Position numbers and translations under genes: made by a program. From Bryobacteraceae bacterium (GTDB lineage: Bacteria; Acidobacteriota; Terriglobia; Bryobacterales; Bryobacteraceae): a DNA stretch of 64,000 nucleotides. Position 1 is the first letter of the stretch, and every line of letters starts with the position of its first letter. Shown in pieces: positions 16,719 to 26,592 of this stretch. The stretch covers positions 31,814-95,813 of the forward strand of contig JANWVO010000004.1 of NCBI GenBank assembly GCA_025056865.1. Direction: 5' to 3'. The notes beneath the pieces are model-generated. The model saw only the letters and a list, made by a program, of their open reading frames with translations. It did no database searches and had not been told where the DNA came from.

Positions 16719-18203
16719 ATGAGCCAGACTCCCTTTCCGGCCGCGTCCCGCGGCTGGCGCCGTGCCGTGTCGTTGGCCACATCTCTGGCGTTGATGGTTT
16801 CCCCGGCCGCGGCCCAGAGCGGCCGCGCCCAGCTCGCTCCCGAGGTCCGCCAGGCCCTGCGCCAGGCGCTGCTGAAATCCTACGCGGAGCTGTTTGAAGA
16901 GGCGCCGAGGCTCGAATTCAGCGCGTCCCAGATTGCCGCGATGCGGAAAATCCTCGAGGACGCGCAGAAGAATTGCAGCGCGAATTTCCGCCGCCGCGCC
17001 GACGATCTGGGCCGGCAGCTTCGCGACGAGCAGAACCGCCTCCGCGCCGACACCGCCCGCATCGATGACGCGGAGCGCAAGAAGCGGCACTGTTCCATCC
17101 AGAACCTCCGGGCGCTTGAGTCGCAGGCGCGCGTGCTGGCGGAGCACGCGATCCCGGTGGCTTACGAGAACCGCAAGGCGAAGCTCGAGCTGATCGAGAA
17201 GTGGCCCGCGGAGCTGAAGCAGATCCAGGCCGACATCGCTTCGGGCGCCCACCTGAAGCGGAAATGGGGCGACGTCAAGGATATCGGCTTCCGCGAGCTC
17301 GTGCCCGATCAGGAAAAGGACATCAAGACGGGGCAGGACGCCGTCCGCGAGATGAAAATGGCCGGGCTGATGCCGCCGGAAGTGGACAATCCGGTGGTGA
17401 AGAAGTACGTCACCAGCCTCGCGCAACGCATCGGCAGGCACAGCGACCTGCGCGTGCCGCTGAACGTCAGCGTGCTCAATTCGAAAGAGGTGAACGCGTT
17501 CGCGCTGCCCGGGGGCTTCCTGTTCATCCAGCGCGGGCTGCTGGAGGCGGCGGAAAACGAGGCGCAACTGGCGGGCGTCATCGCGCATGAGATCGCCCAC
17601 GTCACCGGAAGGCACGGCCACCGGCTGATGAAGCGCGCGACCATCTCGTCCATCATCTACCAGGCGGCCCAGGTGGCCGCCCTCATCCTCACCGGCGGCG
17701 CCGCCACCATCGGCACCTATTACGCACTGCAATACGGCTTCTACGGGCTGGGGCTTGTCCTCAGCCTGGATCTGCTCGGCGTGAGCCGCGAAATGGAGCT
17801 CGAGGCCGATCAGCTCGGCGTGCAATACGCCTGGAATGCCGGTTTCGATCCGAACGGCTTCATCCATTTCTTCGACAAAATGGCCACGCGCGAGGGCTAC
17901 GTGAACGGGCTGAGCTGGTTCCGCACGCACCCGCCTTTTTACGAGCGCATGGTCCAGTGCAGGAAAGAAATCCTGTTCCTGCCTCCGAAGGAAGGGCTTG
18001 CCGTCAACAGCGCGGAATTCGAGCAGATGAAGGCCGAGCTGAAGAAGGTGACCGCGCAGGCGGCGGAAGAAGAGAAAGACCGGCCCAGCCTGCTTGCTCC
18101 CGTGCAGGGCTGTCCCGCGCCGGAGAAGATCGAGTACAAGCCTGGAGAGCCGATCGAGAAGCTATGCCCAGAACCCGGCGAATCCTCCTCCGGTGCGCGC
18201 TAG
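16719..18203 (+). CDS. Exported M48-family zinc metalloprotease
   Basis: A 494-residue protein with a signal peptide ending near AAA-QS, a long charged helical segment (about 40-200), then the M48 catalytic domain. Zinc ligands are in HEIAHVTGRH, and the third ligand Glu in REMELEADQLG. Hydrophobic stretches follow the zinc motif, as in BepA/LoiP-type periplasmic proteases that act on outer-membrane proteins. The upstream coiled-coil-like region is not part of the usual family. ATG 16719 follows GAGGT; GTG 16713 is an in-frame alternative. It overlaps the next gene by 40 bases, so the two are probably translated together. Confidence 0.9.
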   Translation: MSQTPFPAASRGWRRAVSLATSLALMVSPAAAQSGRAQLAPEVRQALRQALLKSYAELFEEAPRLEFSASQIAAMRKILEDAQKNCSANFRRRADDLGRQLRDEQNRLRADTARIDDAERKKRHCSIQNLRALESQARVLAEHAIPVAYENRKAKLELIEKWPAELKQIQADIASGAHLKRKWGDVKDIGFRELVPDQEKDIKTGQDAVREMKMAGLMPPEVDNPVVKKYVTSLAQRIGRHSDLRVPLNVSVLNSKEVNAFALPGGFLFIQRGLLEAAENEAQLAGVIAHEIAHVTGRHGHRLMKRATISSIIYQAAQVAALILTGGAATIGTYYALQYGFYGLGLVLSLDLLGVSREMELEADQLGVQYAWNAGFDPNGFIHFFDKMATREGYVNGLSWFRTHPPFYERMVQCRKEILFLPPKEGLAVNSAEFEQMKAELKKVTAQAAEEEKDRPSLLAPVQGCPAPEKIEYKPGEPIEKLCPEPGESSSGAR

Positions 18204-19078
18204 GCGCACTGCTGCTGGCGTCCGCGAGCGCTGCCCAGAGCCTGGGCCAGCGCTCGCTCTACTTCACCGTGGAGGATGGCGAGAGGCTCGTGACCGGCCT
18301 CCGGGAGCAGAATTTCCGGCTTTACGAGGACGGCCAGCCGGTGCCTTTCCGGCTGGCCGAGCCTGAGAAGCCGGTCCTGGTGACCATCCTCGTGGAATAC
18401 AGCCAGGCGTCGGGACTTTACCTGAACGACATCGTCACGGCCGTCCGCGAGCTCTGGGACGCGGCGCCCGAAGACAACTGGTACGCGCTGGCGACATACT
18501 CGCAGGAGCTGCAAATCCACCAGGATTTTACGCGGCTCAAGGGAGAAATCCGCTCGGCTTTTGAGGGATTGGGGCAGCCTTTCTGGGGCGAAGTGAACAC
18601 TTATGACGCCGTATACGAAGTCCTCGAGAAGCTGGAATTCCTGGAGCGGCGCCGGGTGATCGTGCTTGTCGGCTCCGGGCTGAACACGCTCAGCCGCCAC
18701 ACGATGAGCGACGTGCAGAAGAAGCTGGAGGCCACCAACGTCACCATCTTCGTCATGGGCGCCGGGTCGCTGCTGCGCGGGCAGTACGACGCGTATCTGG
18801 ACTCGATGTCGCGCATGACGCTGCTCCAGTCGGAGGCCTTCCTGAACATGCTGGCGAAGAAGAGCGGGGGGCAGGCTTTCTTCCCCCGCTTCGAGACCGC
18901 CTACCGGGACATCGCCCGCACCATTTTCACCATGCTCGACTGCCAGTACCGGCTGCTGTATGAGTCCCGCGTCCGTCCGGACAACCGTTTCCACCGGCTG
19001 AGGCTGGAGGCATTCGACCCGAACGACCCGAAGAAGCAGTACACGGTGCGCGTGCGCGAGGGCTGGCGCTGGTACTGA
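18164..19078 (+). CDS. VWFA-related acidobacterial domain protein, exported
   Basis: A 304-residue secreted protein: signal peptide MPRTRRILLRCALGALLLAS, a short Ig-like segment with a VEDGERLVTGLREQNFRLYEDG start, and a von Willebrand A fold. The opening of the acidobacterial VWFA family is clear (PVLVTILVEYSQASG), but the metal-site signature DxSxS is degenerate (VEYSQAS), so metal-dependent adhesion may be lost. The last part (YRLLYESRVRPDNRFHRLRLE) is characteristic of the acidobacterial family. ATG 18164 has GAGAAG upstream and lies inside the last 40 bases of the protease gene. Confidence 0.85.
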   Translation: MPRTRRILLRCALGALLLASASAAQSLGQRSLYFTVEDGERLVTGLREQNFRLYEDGQPVPFRLAEPEKPVLVTILVEYSQASGLYLNDIVTAVRELWDAAPEDNWYALATYSQELQIHQDFTRLKGEIRSAFEGLGQPFWGEVNTYDAVYEVLEKLEFLERRRVIVLVGSGLNTLSRHTMSDVQKKLEATNVTIFVMGAGSLLRGQYDAYLDSMSRMTLLQSEAFLNMLAKKSGGQAFFPRFETAYRDIARTIFTMLDCQYRLLYESRVRPDNRFHRLRLEAFDPNDPKKQYTVRVREGWRWY

Positions 19079-19220
19079 CGGCTGTCAGGGGGCAGGCGAA
19101 GCGCACGGCCCTCCGGGGGCGCGGGAGCCGCGCCGGATCCGGAAGGAATGCTGGCCGCTGGCGGCCGCCGTGCGGAGCCGCAGCGAAGCGGAGCCGCGGC
19201 CCGGCACGGCGGCCCGTGTC

Positions 19221-21989
19221 CTACTGGCGTTGCTCTTCTTCCGCTCCGCCGCGCACGGCCGGCCCCGGGAAGCGGAACACGGCATTCAGGAACAGCACGT
19301 TCAGGCCGTCGTGAAAGGCGCGGAAGTTGGGGTCTTCCGTGAATCCCACCACAACGCCTCGGCCCTGGTTCGATATCACGACGAACGGCTTGAAGCCAAG
19401 CTGCCTGCGGTTCTCCTCCCAGAGATAGCCGGACAGCAGCAGACGGTCGGGCGCATCGAAGATGACCGCATTGACGCCGCGGTCACGCCGGATGGGCGTG
19501 TAGATGTCCCGGCCGTCCACCAGCACGTTGACCGTCTCGGGCAGCCCCGCAGTGACCCATGTTTCGGGATCCACGCGGGCGCGGACGATGACGCCGGCCA
19601 CCGCATCCGGCAGGCGCGTCTCAGGCTCGACCGCCTTCTCGAAATCTTCCTCTTTCGTCAGCAGTCTGCCCGGCACGGGAGCGGCCTGTGCGGCGGCCGC
19701 CTGCGGAGCGGCGGCCGCGGGGGCGGATGGCGGCGGAGCGGCCGCAGGCTTGGCAGGCTCGGGCTGGCGCGTTCCCGCCGCCGGCGCGCCCTCGCGCGCC
19801 AACTGCTCCTGCTGGATGGCGAGCAGGTTCACCTGCGGGTTGGAGAGCCAGGAAAGGGCCGCACCGATTCCGATCAGCACGCCGCCTTCGCGCACCCACT
19901 GCTGAATGCGCGGGGCAGCCGCATTCAGCGCCGTGCCGTAGCCGCCGCCGAAGCCGCCGGCATCCGGAAGGATCAGCACATGGAAACGGTTCAGATCCGC
20001 GGCGGCGAGGTTCGACGCGCGGATCACCGTCACCGGGTATCCATACTGTCTTTCGAGCACGAAGCGCGTGGCGCCAGCGCCCAGCGAGGAGGTGGGCGCG
20101 TCCCAGACCAGCGCGATGGAGGGCCGCCGCACTACGCTGACATGGTTGCTGCCGAAGTCGATGCCGTCGTCCACCCAGCTCGAATTCGTGGCGATGACTT
20201 CGGCGCCGCTGGCGGCGGCCAGGCGGGCCACACGGTCGTGCACATCGGCGCCGTTCTGCTTCACCATCACGATCAGCGTGCCGGAGGGGTACTTCCGCCC
20301 GTTCTGCGTAAAGGGCTTGTTTGCGGTGAGGATGCGGAGGCCGCTGCGCAGTGCCGCGGTCAGGAACCTGCCCGACGCCTGCGTGCCCCAGGGCACCAGA
20401 TAGGCGACCTCGGCGCGCCCGCTCACCGAGCCCTTCGGCTGGTAGGGAGGCGCAACCGGCGCTGACGCCACGTTGACGGCGGTCTCCAGCGGGTCGCACT
20501 CGACGTTGTACATCAGCGGAAGGCTCCAGCCGGTGACATCGTAGATCTCATCCGGAAGTCCCTTCTTCCGCCGCCGTTCCTGTTCCTTCACGAACGCCTC
20601 GTCCATCGGCACGTTGCGGTCGAGCAGCGCACGGATGAGCCGCTTGCGGGGCTGCGCGGCGCTGATCAGGTACGAACCGGCAGGGTACTTCTTCCCGGCG
20701 GCTTCGAAGTCGGCGCCGGCGCGCAGCACTTCGATGCCATGCTCGGCCAGGAGCGCGGCCAGCTTGTCCACCGCGCTCGTGTCCCCGCGGCGCGGCAGGA
20801 CGTAAGTCTTCACCGGTTCGCTTCTGCCCTCTTCGATGGCCGTCACCTGGTAGCGCCAGAAGCTTTCGAGGAGCTGCTGGCGCTGCCGCGCGGCGGTCTC
20901 GCAGGTGGCGATGGAGGCGACGAAGTGCTTCTGGACGCTCTCCTGATAGCCGTACAGCGTGTCGTCGGAGCGGCGCACCACGAGCCCGCGCACGCTCGCG
21001 TTCTCGTAGGTCATGCCCATGCCGCCATAGAACCACGGCCACGAGGCGCCATAGCCCGGATAAAACTCATCGAAGACCTCGCGCGTGAAATAGGGCCAGC
21101 CGAAGCGGTCGAAGTATTTCGCGTTGTTCTGGCCGAACCACTGCATCTGCTTTTTCTGGTCCGCGGTGATGTGCGGGTTGTAGGGCGGCGCGCCGGGCGT
21201 GAAGAAGTAAGTGGAGTTCGTGCCCATCTCGTGCAGGTCCACCACCACGTGCGGCAGCCACTCGCGCAGATAGCGCACGCGGCCCTGCGTCTCGGGCTGG
21301 GTGAGCGCGAACCAGTCGCGGTTCATGTCGAACAGATAGTGGTTGGACCGGCCGCCCGGCCACGGCTCGGCGCGTTCGGCAGCGGCAGGATTCGGGTCCG
21401 GTTCGAGCCCGAGGTTGGTGACGAAGTTGTAGATGAAGCGCTCGCGGCCGTCGGGGTTCTGAAGCGGATCCAGCAGCACCACGACATGGCGCCGCACCTG
21501 GTCCATCATCGCGTCGTTGCGCGCGGCCAACAGGTGGTAGGCGGTGAGCAGCGCCGCGTCCGGCGAGGAGATCTCGTTGCCGTGCACGCCGTACATCAGC
21601 GCCAGCACGGAAGGCGAGGACGCGATGAGCTTCTTCGCTTCTGCTTCGGGCGTCTTGCGCGGGTCAGCCAGCCGCTGCTGCGCCGCCCTGATCTCGGCGA
21701 GGCGGCGGATGTTGTCTTCGCCCGAGATGGCGGCGTAGAAGAGCCGGCGGCCTTCCCACGTCCTGCCGTAGTCGAACAGGCGGATGCGCGAAGGCGCGGC
21801 TGCGGCCAGCGCCTCGAAGTAGCGCACGATGTCGGCGTGCGTGGCGTGGCGCGTGCCGGGCTCGAATCCCAGCACTTTCTCCACCGTGGGGATGGCCGGA
21901 TCGTATTGCGCGCCCGGCCAGAACTCGAACTTCTGCTGCGCGGAAACGGCGACGGCGGCGGCCGCCAGAAGGAACAGACTGCGACGCAT
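19221..21989 (-). CDS. Large secreted M14 zinc carboxypeptidase
   Basis: A 922-residue protein with a signal peptide to about residue 17 and an M14 domain (about 35-370): YGVHGNEISS holds the HxxE zinc pair, NPDGRERF the arginine region, and VVDLHEMGTNSTYFF the third zinc His. The C-terminal half has a glutamine-amidotransferase-like segment (VLILPDAGGFGGGYG) and a long Ala/Pro linker near 735-775, which suggests a modular enzyme anchored or exported to the cell surface. Acidobacteria commonly carry several such peptidases for protein scavenging. TATTCT is exactly 7 bases before the ATG, and no ribosome-binding site is visible. Confidence 0.92.
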   Translation of the reverse strand: MRRSLFLLAAAAVAVSAQQKFEFWPGAQYDPAIPTVEKVLGFEPGTRHATHADIVRYFEALAAAAPSRIRLFDYGRTWEGRRLFYAAISGEDNIRRLAEIRAAQQRLADPRKTPEAEAKKLIASSPSVLALMYGVHGNEISSPDAALLTAYHLLAARNDAMMDQVRRHVVVLLDPLQNPDGRERFIYNFVTNLGLEPDPNPAAAERAEPWPGGRSNHYLFDMNRDWFALTQPETQGRVRYLREWLPHVVVDLHEMGTNSTYFFTPGAPPYNPHITADQKKQMQWFGQNNAKYFDRFGWPYFTREVFDEFYPGYGASWPWFYGGMGMTYENASVRGLVVRRSDDTLYGYQESVQKHFVASIATCETAARQRQQLLESFWRYQVTAIEEGRSEPVKTYVLPRRGDTSAVDKLAALLAEHGIEVLRAGADFEAAGKKYPAGSYLISAAQPRKRLIRALLDRNVPMDEAFVKEQERRRKKGLPDEIYDVTGWSLPLMYNVECDPLETAVNVASAPVAPPYQPKGSVSGRAEVAYLVPWGTQASGRFLTAALRSGLRILTANKPFTQNGRKYPSGTLIVMVKQNGADVHDRVARLAAASGAEVIATNSSWVDDGIDFGSNHVSVVRRPSIALVWDAPTSSLGAGATRFVLERQYGYPVTVIRASNLAAADLNRFHVLILPDAGGFGGGYGTALNAAAPRIQQWVREGGVLIGIGAALSWLSNPQVNLLAIQQEQLAREGAPAAGTRQPEPAKPAAAPPPSAPAAAAPQAAAAQAAPVPGRLLTKEEDFEKAVEPETRLPDAVAGVIVRARVDPETWVTAGLPETVNVLVDGRDIYTPIRRDRGVNAVIFDAPDRLLLSGYLWEENRRQLGFKPFVVISNQGRGVVVGFTEDPNFRAFHDGLNVLFLNAVFRFPGPAVRGGAEEEQRQ

Positions 21990-21996
21990 AAACTTC

Positions 21997-22002
21997 AGAA
22001 TA
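21997..22002 (-). promoter_or_regulatory. -10 hexamer 7 bases from the M14 peptidase start (possible leaderless promoter)
   Basis: TATTCT on the minus strand; transcription would begin at or next to the A of the ATG at 21989. No Shine-Dalgarno sequence precedes the ATG, consistent with a leaderless message. Confidence 0.45.
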
Positions 22003-22031
22003 CACGCCCGCAGCCGCCGCGCCGGGCAGCG

Positions 22032-22466
22032 TCAGTTGGTGATGTCGTGCGTGTAGGAGTAGCCGCGCACGGGCAGATAGATCTTGTCCGCCCAGGCGCG
22101 GTGGGCCGGGTGGTCCTCGTAGGCCTTGAAGGCCGCTTCGCTTTCAAATTCGATGACGAAGGCGTCCGTCATCGGCCGCATCCGGTAGCTGCCGTCCGGC
22201 TGGCGTTCGGCGCGCGTGCCCTGCACCTTCATCGGCTTCAGCCAGACGTTCCGGATGCCAGGGATTTCGGCGGCCATCTTCTCGACGCCTTCCAGCACGG
22301 CCTGCTTCTGCTCTTCGGTGGTGCCGTCGCGGTAGTACAGCGTGACGACATGCAGCACGGTCTTCGGCTTGCCGTACTTATTCGCCGCCGCTCCCAGCCC
22401 CGCGCCCAGCGCCAGCAGCAGCGCAGCCGCCGCCCAGTTTCTCCATCGGTTCCGTTCTGTCTGCAT
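22032..22466 (-). CDS. Dabb-type (alpha/beta barrel) protein with N-terminal membrane anchor
   Basis: A 144-residue protein: a membrane or signal segment (about 11-28), then a ferredoxin-like Dabb fold beginning VLHVVTLYYRDGTTEEQKQAVLEG and ending with EFESEAAFKAYEDHPAHRAW, which is typical of stress-responsive A/B barrel proteins. Known members are plant stress proteins and polyketide cyclases; bacterial exported forms are of unknown role. ATG 22466 is preceded by AAGGAG at 8 bases. It overlaps the end of the DUF3592-like gene by 89 bases in another frame. Confidence 0.8.
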   Translation of the reverse strand: MQTERNRWRNWAAAALLLALGAGLGAAANKYGKPKTVLHVVTLYYRDGTTEEQKQAVLEGVEKMAAEIPGIRNVWLKPMKVQGTRAERQPDGSYRMRPMTDAFVIEFESEAAFKAYEDHPAHRAWADKIYLPVRGYSYTHDITN

Positions 22467-22863
22467 CCTGTGGCTCCTTTCTGACAGTGATCGCCGGCAG
22501 CCCCGACCATTCCTCGCAAAGGATGATGGAGTTGGCCGGGTTGCGCGGGTCGTATTTCACATGGACCGGCCCGATCAGCCGCCCCGGATCCGGCGGCAGC
22601 AGATGCCGCAGCGAGGAGACGTCCTGCGACGCCGAATAGGCCACGCCGCGCAGCTCGTACTGATAGTGGATCAGCTCCGGCCCGGCATCGAGCACCAGCC
22701 CCTCGGCGGTGCGCTGCCAGCGGTTCAGCGCCAGGCGGCGCCGCCGCTCCTTCTCTTCGGGCGTCAGCCGGCGCTGGTATACGATCCAGACGAGAGCGCC
22801 GAGCAGCAGGGCGGCGGCCACGGCCCCGGCGGCGATGCGCGGATCGGACCAGATCACTTCCAT
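22378..22863 (-). CDS. DUF3592-like membrane protein
   Basis: A 161-residue protein with one N-terminal helix (about 10-29), a basic KERRRR stretch, and a domain containing HYQYELRGVAYSASQDV and GPVHVKYDPRNPANS. This order resembles DUF3592 proteins (membrane-anchored, unknown function). The last 30 residues are Gly/Ala-rich and are read from the same DNA as the signal segment of the next gene, so this C-terminus may not be functional. It follows the FAH hydrolase after 25 bases. Confidence 0.6.
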   Translation of the reverse strand: MEVIWSDPRIAAGAVAAALLLGALVWIVYQRRLTPEEKERRRRLALNRWQRTAEGLVLDAGPELIHYQYELRGVAYSASQDVSSLRHLLPPDPGRLIGPVHVKYDPRNPANSIILCEEWSGLPAITVRKEPQDADRTEPMEKLGGGCAAAGAGRGAGSGGE

Positions 22864-22888
22864 ACAAGAATGTTTTACACCCGGAGGC

Positions 22889-23665
22889 TCAGGCTGTCTC
22901 TCTTTCGATCCGGTTTTGCAGCGTTCCGATGCCGGCGATTTCCACCTCCACCACGTCGCCCGGCTCGAGCGCGCCCACTCCCGGCGGCGTGCCGGTGGCG
23001 ATCAGGTCGCCCGGCTCCAGCGTGAGGAACGCGGTGATGTACTCGATGAGCTGCGGCACGCCGAAGATCATCCCGGTGACGGAGGCGTCCTGCTTCACCA
23101 CGCCATTGACGCGCGTCACGATGCGCAGGTCCTCGAAGCGCACCGTTTCCTTCGGGACCCAGCAAGGGCCCACGGGGCAGAAGGTGTCGGCGCCTTTGGC
23201 GCGCGTCCATTGCCCGTCTTTCTTCTGCCAGTCGCGGGCGGTGATGTCGTTGAGCACGGTGAAGCCGGCGATCACGTCCCAGGCCGCGGCGGCGGCCACG
23301 CGCCGGGCGCGGCGGCCGATCACCAGCCCGAGCTCGCCCTCGTAGGAAAGCGTCTGCGCGCCGCGAGGAAACACGACGGGCGCGCGGTGCGCGTTGAGCG
23401 AGGAAGGCGGCTTGAGGAACAGCAGCGGCTCCGCAGGCACTTCGTTGCCCAGCTCGCGCGCGTGCTCGGCGTAGTTGCGGCCCACGCACACAATCTTGGA
23501 AGGACGCACGGGGGGCAGGAAGAGTACGGATTCCAGCGGGAGGCTCGCGCCGGCGGGAGCGATGAAACGGCCGTTTTCGATGCGGCCGCAGACGACGCCC
23601 GGATGATGGTCGGGAGCGTCCATGGGAACGCCGGCGTCCCGGGCGATTCTGGCGTAGAAAGGCAT
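22889..23665 (-). CDS. Fumarylacetoacetate hydrolase family protein
   Basis: A 258-residue FAH-fold enzyme. KIVCVGRNYAEHARELGNEVP, the YEGELGLVIGRRARRV metal region (two Glu ligands), and FTVLNDITARDWQ are the family core, and the C-terminus has IATGTPPGVGALEPGD. Members are acylpyruvate hydrolases or 2-hydroxyhepta-dienedioate isomerases. The ATG at 23665 follows the lipoprotein stop by 5 bases; an upstream GTG/ATG would overlap that gene. Substrate cannot be told from sequence alone. Confidence 0.9.
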   Translation of the reverse strand: MPFYARIARDAGVPMDAPDHHPGVVCGRIENGRFIAPAGASLPLESVLFLPPVRPSKIVCVGRNYAEHARELGNEVPAEPLLFLKPPSSLNAHRAPVVFPRGAQTLSYEGELGLVIGRRARRVAAAAAWDVIAGFTVLNDITARDWQKKDGQWTRAKGADTFCPVGPCWVPKETVRFEDLRIVTRVNGVVKQDASVTGMIFGVPQLIEYITAFLTLEPGDLIATGTPPGVGALEPGDVVEVEIAGIGTLQNRIERETA

Positions 23666-23670
23666 CTCTT

Positions 23671-24651
23671 CTATGGTGCGACGATTTCCACCGGCTCGCA
23701 TGGCCGGCTCTCATTGCCCTTTTCGTCGATGGCGGAGACCGCATAGCGGTAGCGCCTGCCGGAAACCGCCGTCGTATCGCTGAAAACGGAGGCCGCCTGC
23801 GGCTCGCCGAGCCGGACCAGCCCGCCGCCGTTCTCGGCGCGCCACACCTGATAGGCCTTCCAGTCCGGCTCCGTGTTCCGTTCCCAGCTCAGCTCCACTG
23901 CGCCGGGGCCTGCGATGGCGCGCAGTCCGGAAGGGGGCGCCGGCGGGAACCGGTCTTCATATTCGATCCGCGCCACGGCGGACAGCTCGCTCAGCGCGGG
24001 CGCGGCGCCCGTTTCCACCACCTGCTGCACCGCATACTCGTACGCATTGCCGTACTGCGCCTCTTCATCGAGCCACTCGTGCCCCTCCACCTCCGCGGCC
24101 AGCATGCGCTCCTGCCCGCGCAGGCGGAACACGCGCCAGCGGCCGCCTCCGCCCTCCCACACGACGCGCACGCCGCGCGGCGCGCCTTCCGCCCTCACGT
24201 TGCGGGGCGGCTGCGGCGGCGGCACCACGCGGATCACCAGCAGGTTGGACCATTCCGAGGCGCGGCGCTTCGGCCCGATGGCGCGCACCGCGAACACCAT
24301 CTCCCTGCCGATCCATGCGGCCACGGGGGCGCGCACTTCCGCTCTGCCTTCACGGACCTCTGCACCTTCCAGCCGCACGCTCGCCTCCAGCCAGCGTTGC
24401 ATGTCGAAGCCGCCCTCCGGATTCGGAGCGGCGCGCAGCTCGATTTCCGGGGGCGCCTTCAGCGGCAGGTCTTCGGTCGTCCGGTCCGGCACGCTGAAGC
24501 GGAGCACGAAGGAGTCTCCCTGCTGGTGCCCTTCGAGGTCCCGCACCGGCTGCGGGATCATCAGCGCCGGCGGCAGCGGATCCCCGGTGTAGCCGCAGTG
24601 CAGGAGCAGCAGCAGCAGGAAAAAAGCGGCCGGTTTCAGCGCGGGTTTCAC
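23671..24651 (-). CDS. Fibronectin-type-III-like lipoprotein
   Basis: A 326-residue lipoprotein: the lipobox LLLLHC places the lipidated Cys near residue 19, followed by GYTGDPLPP. The rest shows two or three fibronectin type III-like beta domains ([36 protein letters not shown] and [15 protein letters not shown]). Outer-membrane or periplasmic binding role inferred; no enzyme motif. The start is GTG at 24651, which shares the bases GTGA with the stop of hslU, so it is translationally coupled to hslU. Confidence 0.85.
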   Translation of the reverse strand: MKPALKPAAFFLLLLLLHCGYTGDPLPPALMIPQPVRDLEGHQQGDSFVLRFSVPDRTTEDLPLKAPPEIELRAAPNPEGGFDMQRWLEASVRLEGAEVREGRAEVRAPVAAWIGREMVFAVRAIGPKRRASEWSNLLVIRVVPPPQPPRNVRAEGAPRGVRVVWEGGGGRWRVFRLRGQERMLAAEVEGHEWLDEEAQYGNAYEYAVQQVVETGAAPALSELSAVARIEYEDRFPPAPPSGLRAIAGPGAVELSWERNTEPDWKAYQVWRAENGGGLVRLGEPQAASVFSDTTAVSGRRYRYAVSAIDEKGNESRPCEPVEIVAP

Positions 24652-26006
24652 AGGATATAGCGGCTCAGATCCTGGTCTTCGACGATGTCTTTCAACTGCT
24701 TCCGCACGTATTCGGCGTCGATTACCACCTTTTTCTTCCGCAGATCCGGGCCTTCGAAGCTGATTTCCTCCAGCACCTTCTCCATGATCGTGTGCAGGCG
24801 CCGCGCGCCGATGTTCTCGCTGGTTTCATTGACGATCCGGGCGAAGCGCGCCATCTCGCGGATCGCGTCCGGCGTGAACGTGAGCTTGATGCCCTCGGTC
24901 TCGAGCAGCGCCGCATACTGCCGGGTCAGCGCGTTCCTCGGCTCGGTGAGGATGCGGACGAAGTCGTCCTCCGTGAGCGATTTCAGCTCGACGCGGATGG
25001 GGAAGCGGCCCTGAAGCTCGGGAATCAGGTCGCTCGGCTTGGACACGTGGAAAGCGCCGGCGGCGATGAAGAGGATGTGGTCTGTGCGGACGAAGCCGTA
25101 GCGCGTGTTGACGGTGGTGCCCTCGACGATGGGCAGGATGTCGCGCTGCACGCCCTCGCGGCTGACGTCGGGGCCGTGGCCGGACTCGCGGCCGGCGATC
25201 TTGTCGATCTCGTCGAGGAAGATGATGCCGCTGCGCTCGACGCGCTCGATGGCGATGCGCGTCACCTGGTCCATGTCGATCAGCCGGTTTTCCTCTTCCT
25301 GCACCAGGTAGTCGAACGCCTCGTAGACGCGCATGGAGCGGCGCGTGGTGCGCGGACCGAACAGTTGCGGGAGGAACTCCCGCAGGTTCATGTCCATCTC
25401 CTCGCTGCCGGTGTTGCCGAAAATTTCGAAGGAAGGGCCGCGCTCCTTCACTTCGATCTCCACCATCCTGTCGTCCAGGCGGCCCGCCCGCAGCCGCTCC
25501 CGCAGCTTCTCTCTCGCGCGCTCGGCCGACTCGCCGGGCTCGGGCGAAGCCTGCATCAGCGCATCCAGAAGACGTTCTTCGGCCAGCTCCTCGGCGCGGT
25601 CGGCCACTTCGTCCAGCTTCTGCTCGCGCACCATGTCGATGGCGACCTCCACGAGATCGCGGATCATCGAGTCGACGTCGCGGCCGATGTAGCCCACCTC
25701 GGTGAACTTCGAAGCCTCCACCTTGAGAAACGGCGAGTTGGAGAGCTTGGCCAGCCGCCGCGCCAGCTCCGTCTTGCCGACGCCCGTCGGGCCGATCATG
25801 AGGATGTTCTTGGGCATCACATCCTCGGCGATTTCGGCGTCCAGCTTCTGGCGGCGGATGCGGTTGCGCAGGGCGATGGCGATGGCGCGCTTGGCCTCGG
25901 CCTGGCCGATGACATATTTGTCGAGTTCGGCGACGATCTGGCGCGGCGTCAGTTCGTCGAGCAGCGGTTCGTCGCGCGAGGCGTCGCCGGGCAGATACAG
26001 CACCAT
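24648..26006 (-). CDS. hslU: HslU, ATPase subunit of the HslUV protease
   Basis: A 452-residue AAA+ unfoldase. Walker A is GPTGVGKTE (about 72-80), the pore motif is GYIGRD, and Walker B is [10 protein letters not shown], with the intermediate I domain between them and sensor regions after. The C-terminus ends LSRYIL, the tail that docks into HslV. It unfolds substrates and feeds them to the HslV chamber in the cytoplasm. ATG 26006 starts one base after the hslV stop. An upstream in-frame start would overlap hslV. The downstream FN3 lipoprotein overlaps its stop by 4 bases. Confidence 0.97.
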   Translation of the reverse strand: MVLYLPGDASRDEPLLDELTPRQIVAELDKYVIGQAEAKRAIAIALRNRIRRQKLDAEIAEDVMPKNILMIGPTGVGKTELARRLAKLSNSPFLKVEASKFTEVGYIGRDVDSMIRDLVEVAIDMVREQKLDEVADRAEELAEERLLDALMQASPEPGESAERAREKLRERLRAGRLDDRMVEIEVKERGPSFEIFGNTGSEEMDMNLREFLPQLFGPRTTRRSMRVYEAFDYLVQEEENRLIDMDQVTRIAIERVERSGIIFLDEIDKIAGRESGHGPDVSREGVQRDILPIVEGTTVNTRYGFVRTDHILFIAAGAFHVSKPSDLIPELQGRFPIRVELKSLTEDDFVRILTEPRNALTRQYAALLETEGIKLTFTPDAIREMARFARIVNETSENIGARRLHTIMEKVLEEISFEGPDLRKKKVVIDAEYVRKQLKDIVEDQDLSRYIL

Positions 26007-26007
26007 C

Positions 26008-26547
26008 TCAGCCAATCTCCTGGATCTGGAAATTGTGGTTCGTGTAGATGCAGATGTCGGCGGCAATGGCCATCGCTTTCTCGACGATGGTCCGGGCGTC
26101 CAGATCGGTGTTTTCCAGCAGCGCCCGCGCGGCCGCCTGGGCGATGGTTCCGCCGCTGCCGATGGCGGCGCAGTCGGAGTCCGGCTCGATGACGTCGCCG
26201 TTGCCGCTCAGCAGGTAGATGTGTTCGCCGTCGGTGACCAGCAGCAGCGCTTCCAGATGGCGCAGCACGCGGTCCGTGCGCCAGTCCTTGGCCAGCTCGA
26301 CGACGCTGCGCGGGAGGTTGCCGTTGAACTGCTCGAGCTTCGATTCAAAGCGCGAAAACAGCGCAAAGGCGTCCGCCGTGGAGCCGGCGAAGCCGGCGAG
26401 GATCCGGTCCTTGTGCAGCCGGCGGAGCTTGTTGGCGCGCGCCTTCAGCACCTCCGTGCCGAACGTCACCTGGCCGTCGCCGGCCATGACGGTTTTTCCG
26501 TTGCGGCGCACAACCAGAATGGTCGTGCCGTGAAAGCTGGATTTCAT
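26008..26547 (-). CDS. hslV: HslV, peptidase subunit of the HslUV protease
   Basis: A 179-residue N-terminal nucleophile hydrolase that forms two hexamer rings. The catalytic Thr is T8 in [14 protein letters not shown], so a propeptide of seven residues must be removed. [11 protein letters not shown] and the GFAGSTADA region are family-conserved. One base separates its stop from the hslU start. TACACT at about 26570, 18 bases before the ATG, is a possible -10. The NtrC-type gene ends 45 bases upstream. Confidence 0.97.
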   Translation of the reverse strand: MKSSFHGTTILVVRRNGKTVMAGDGQVTFGTEVLKARANKLRRLHKDRILAGFAGSTADAFALFSRFESKLEQFNGNLPRSVVELAKDWRTDRVLRHLEALLLVTDGEHIYLLSGNGDVIEPDSDCAAIGSGGTIAQAAARALLENTDLDARTIVEKAMAIAADICIYTNHNFQIQEIG

Positions 26548-26592
26548 GAGCGGTCCGACACCCTCAGTGTAGCGCGCCGCCTCCGGCTGGGC

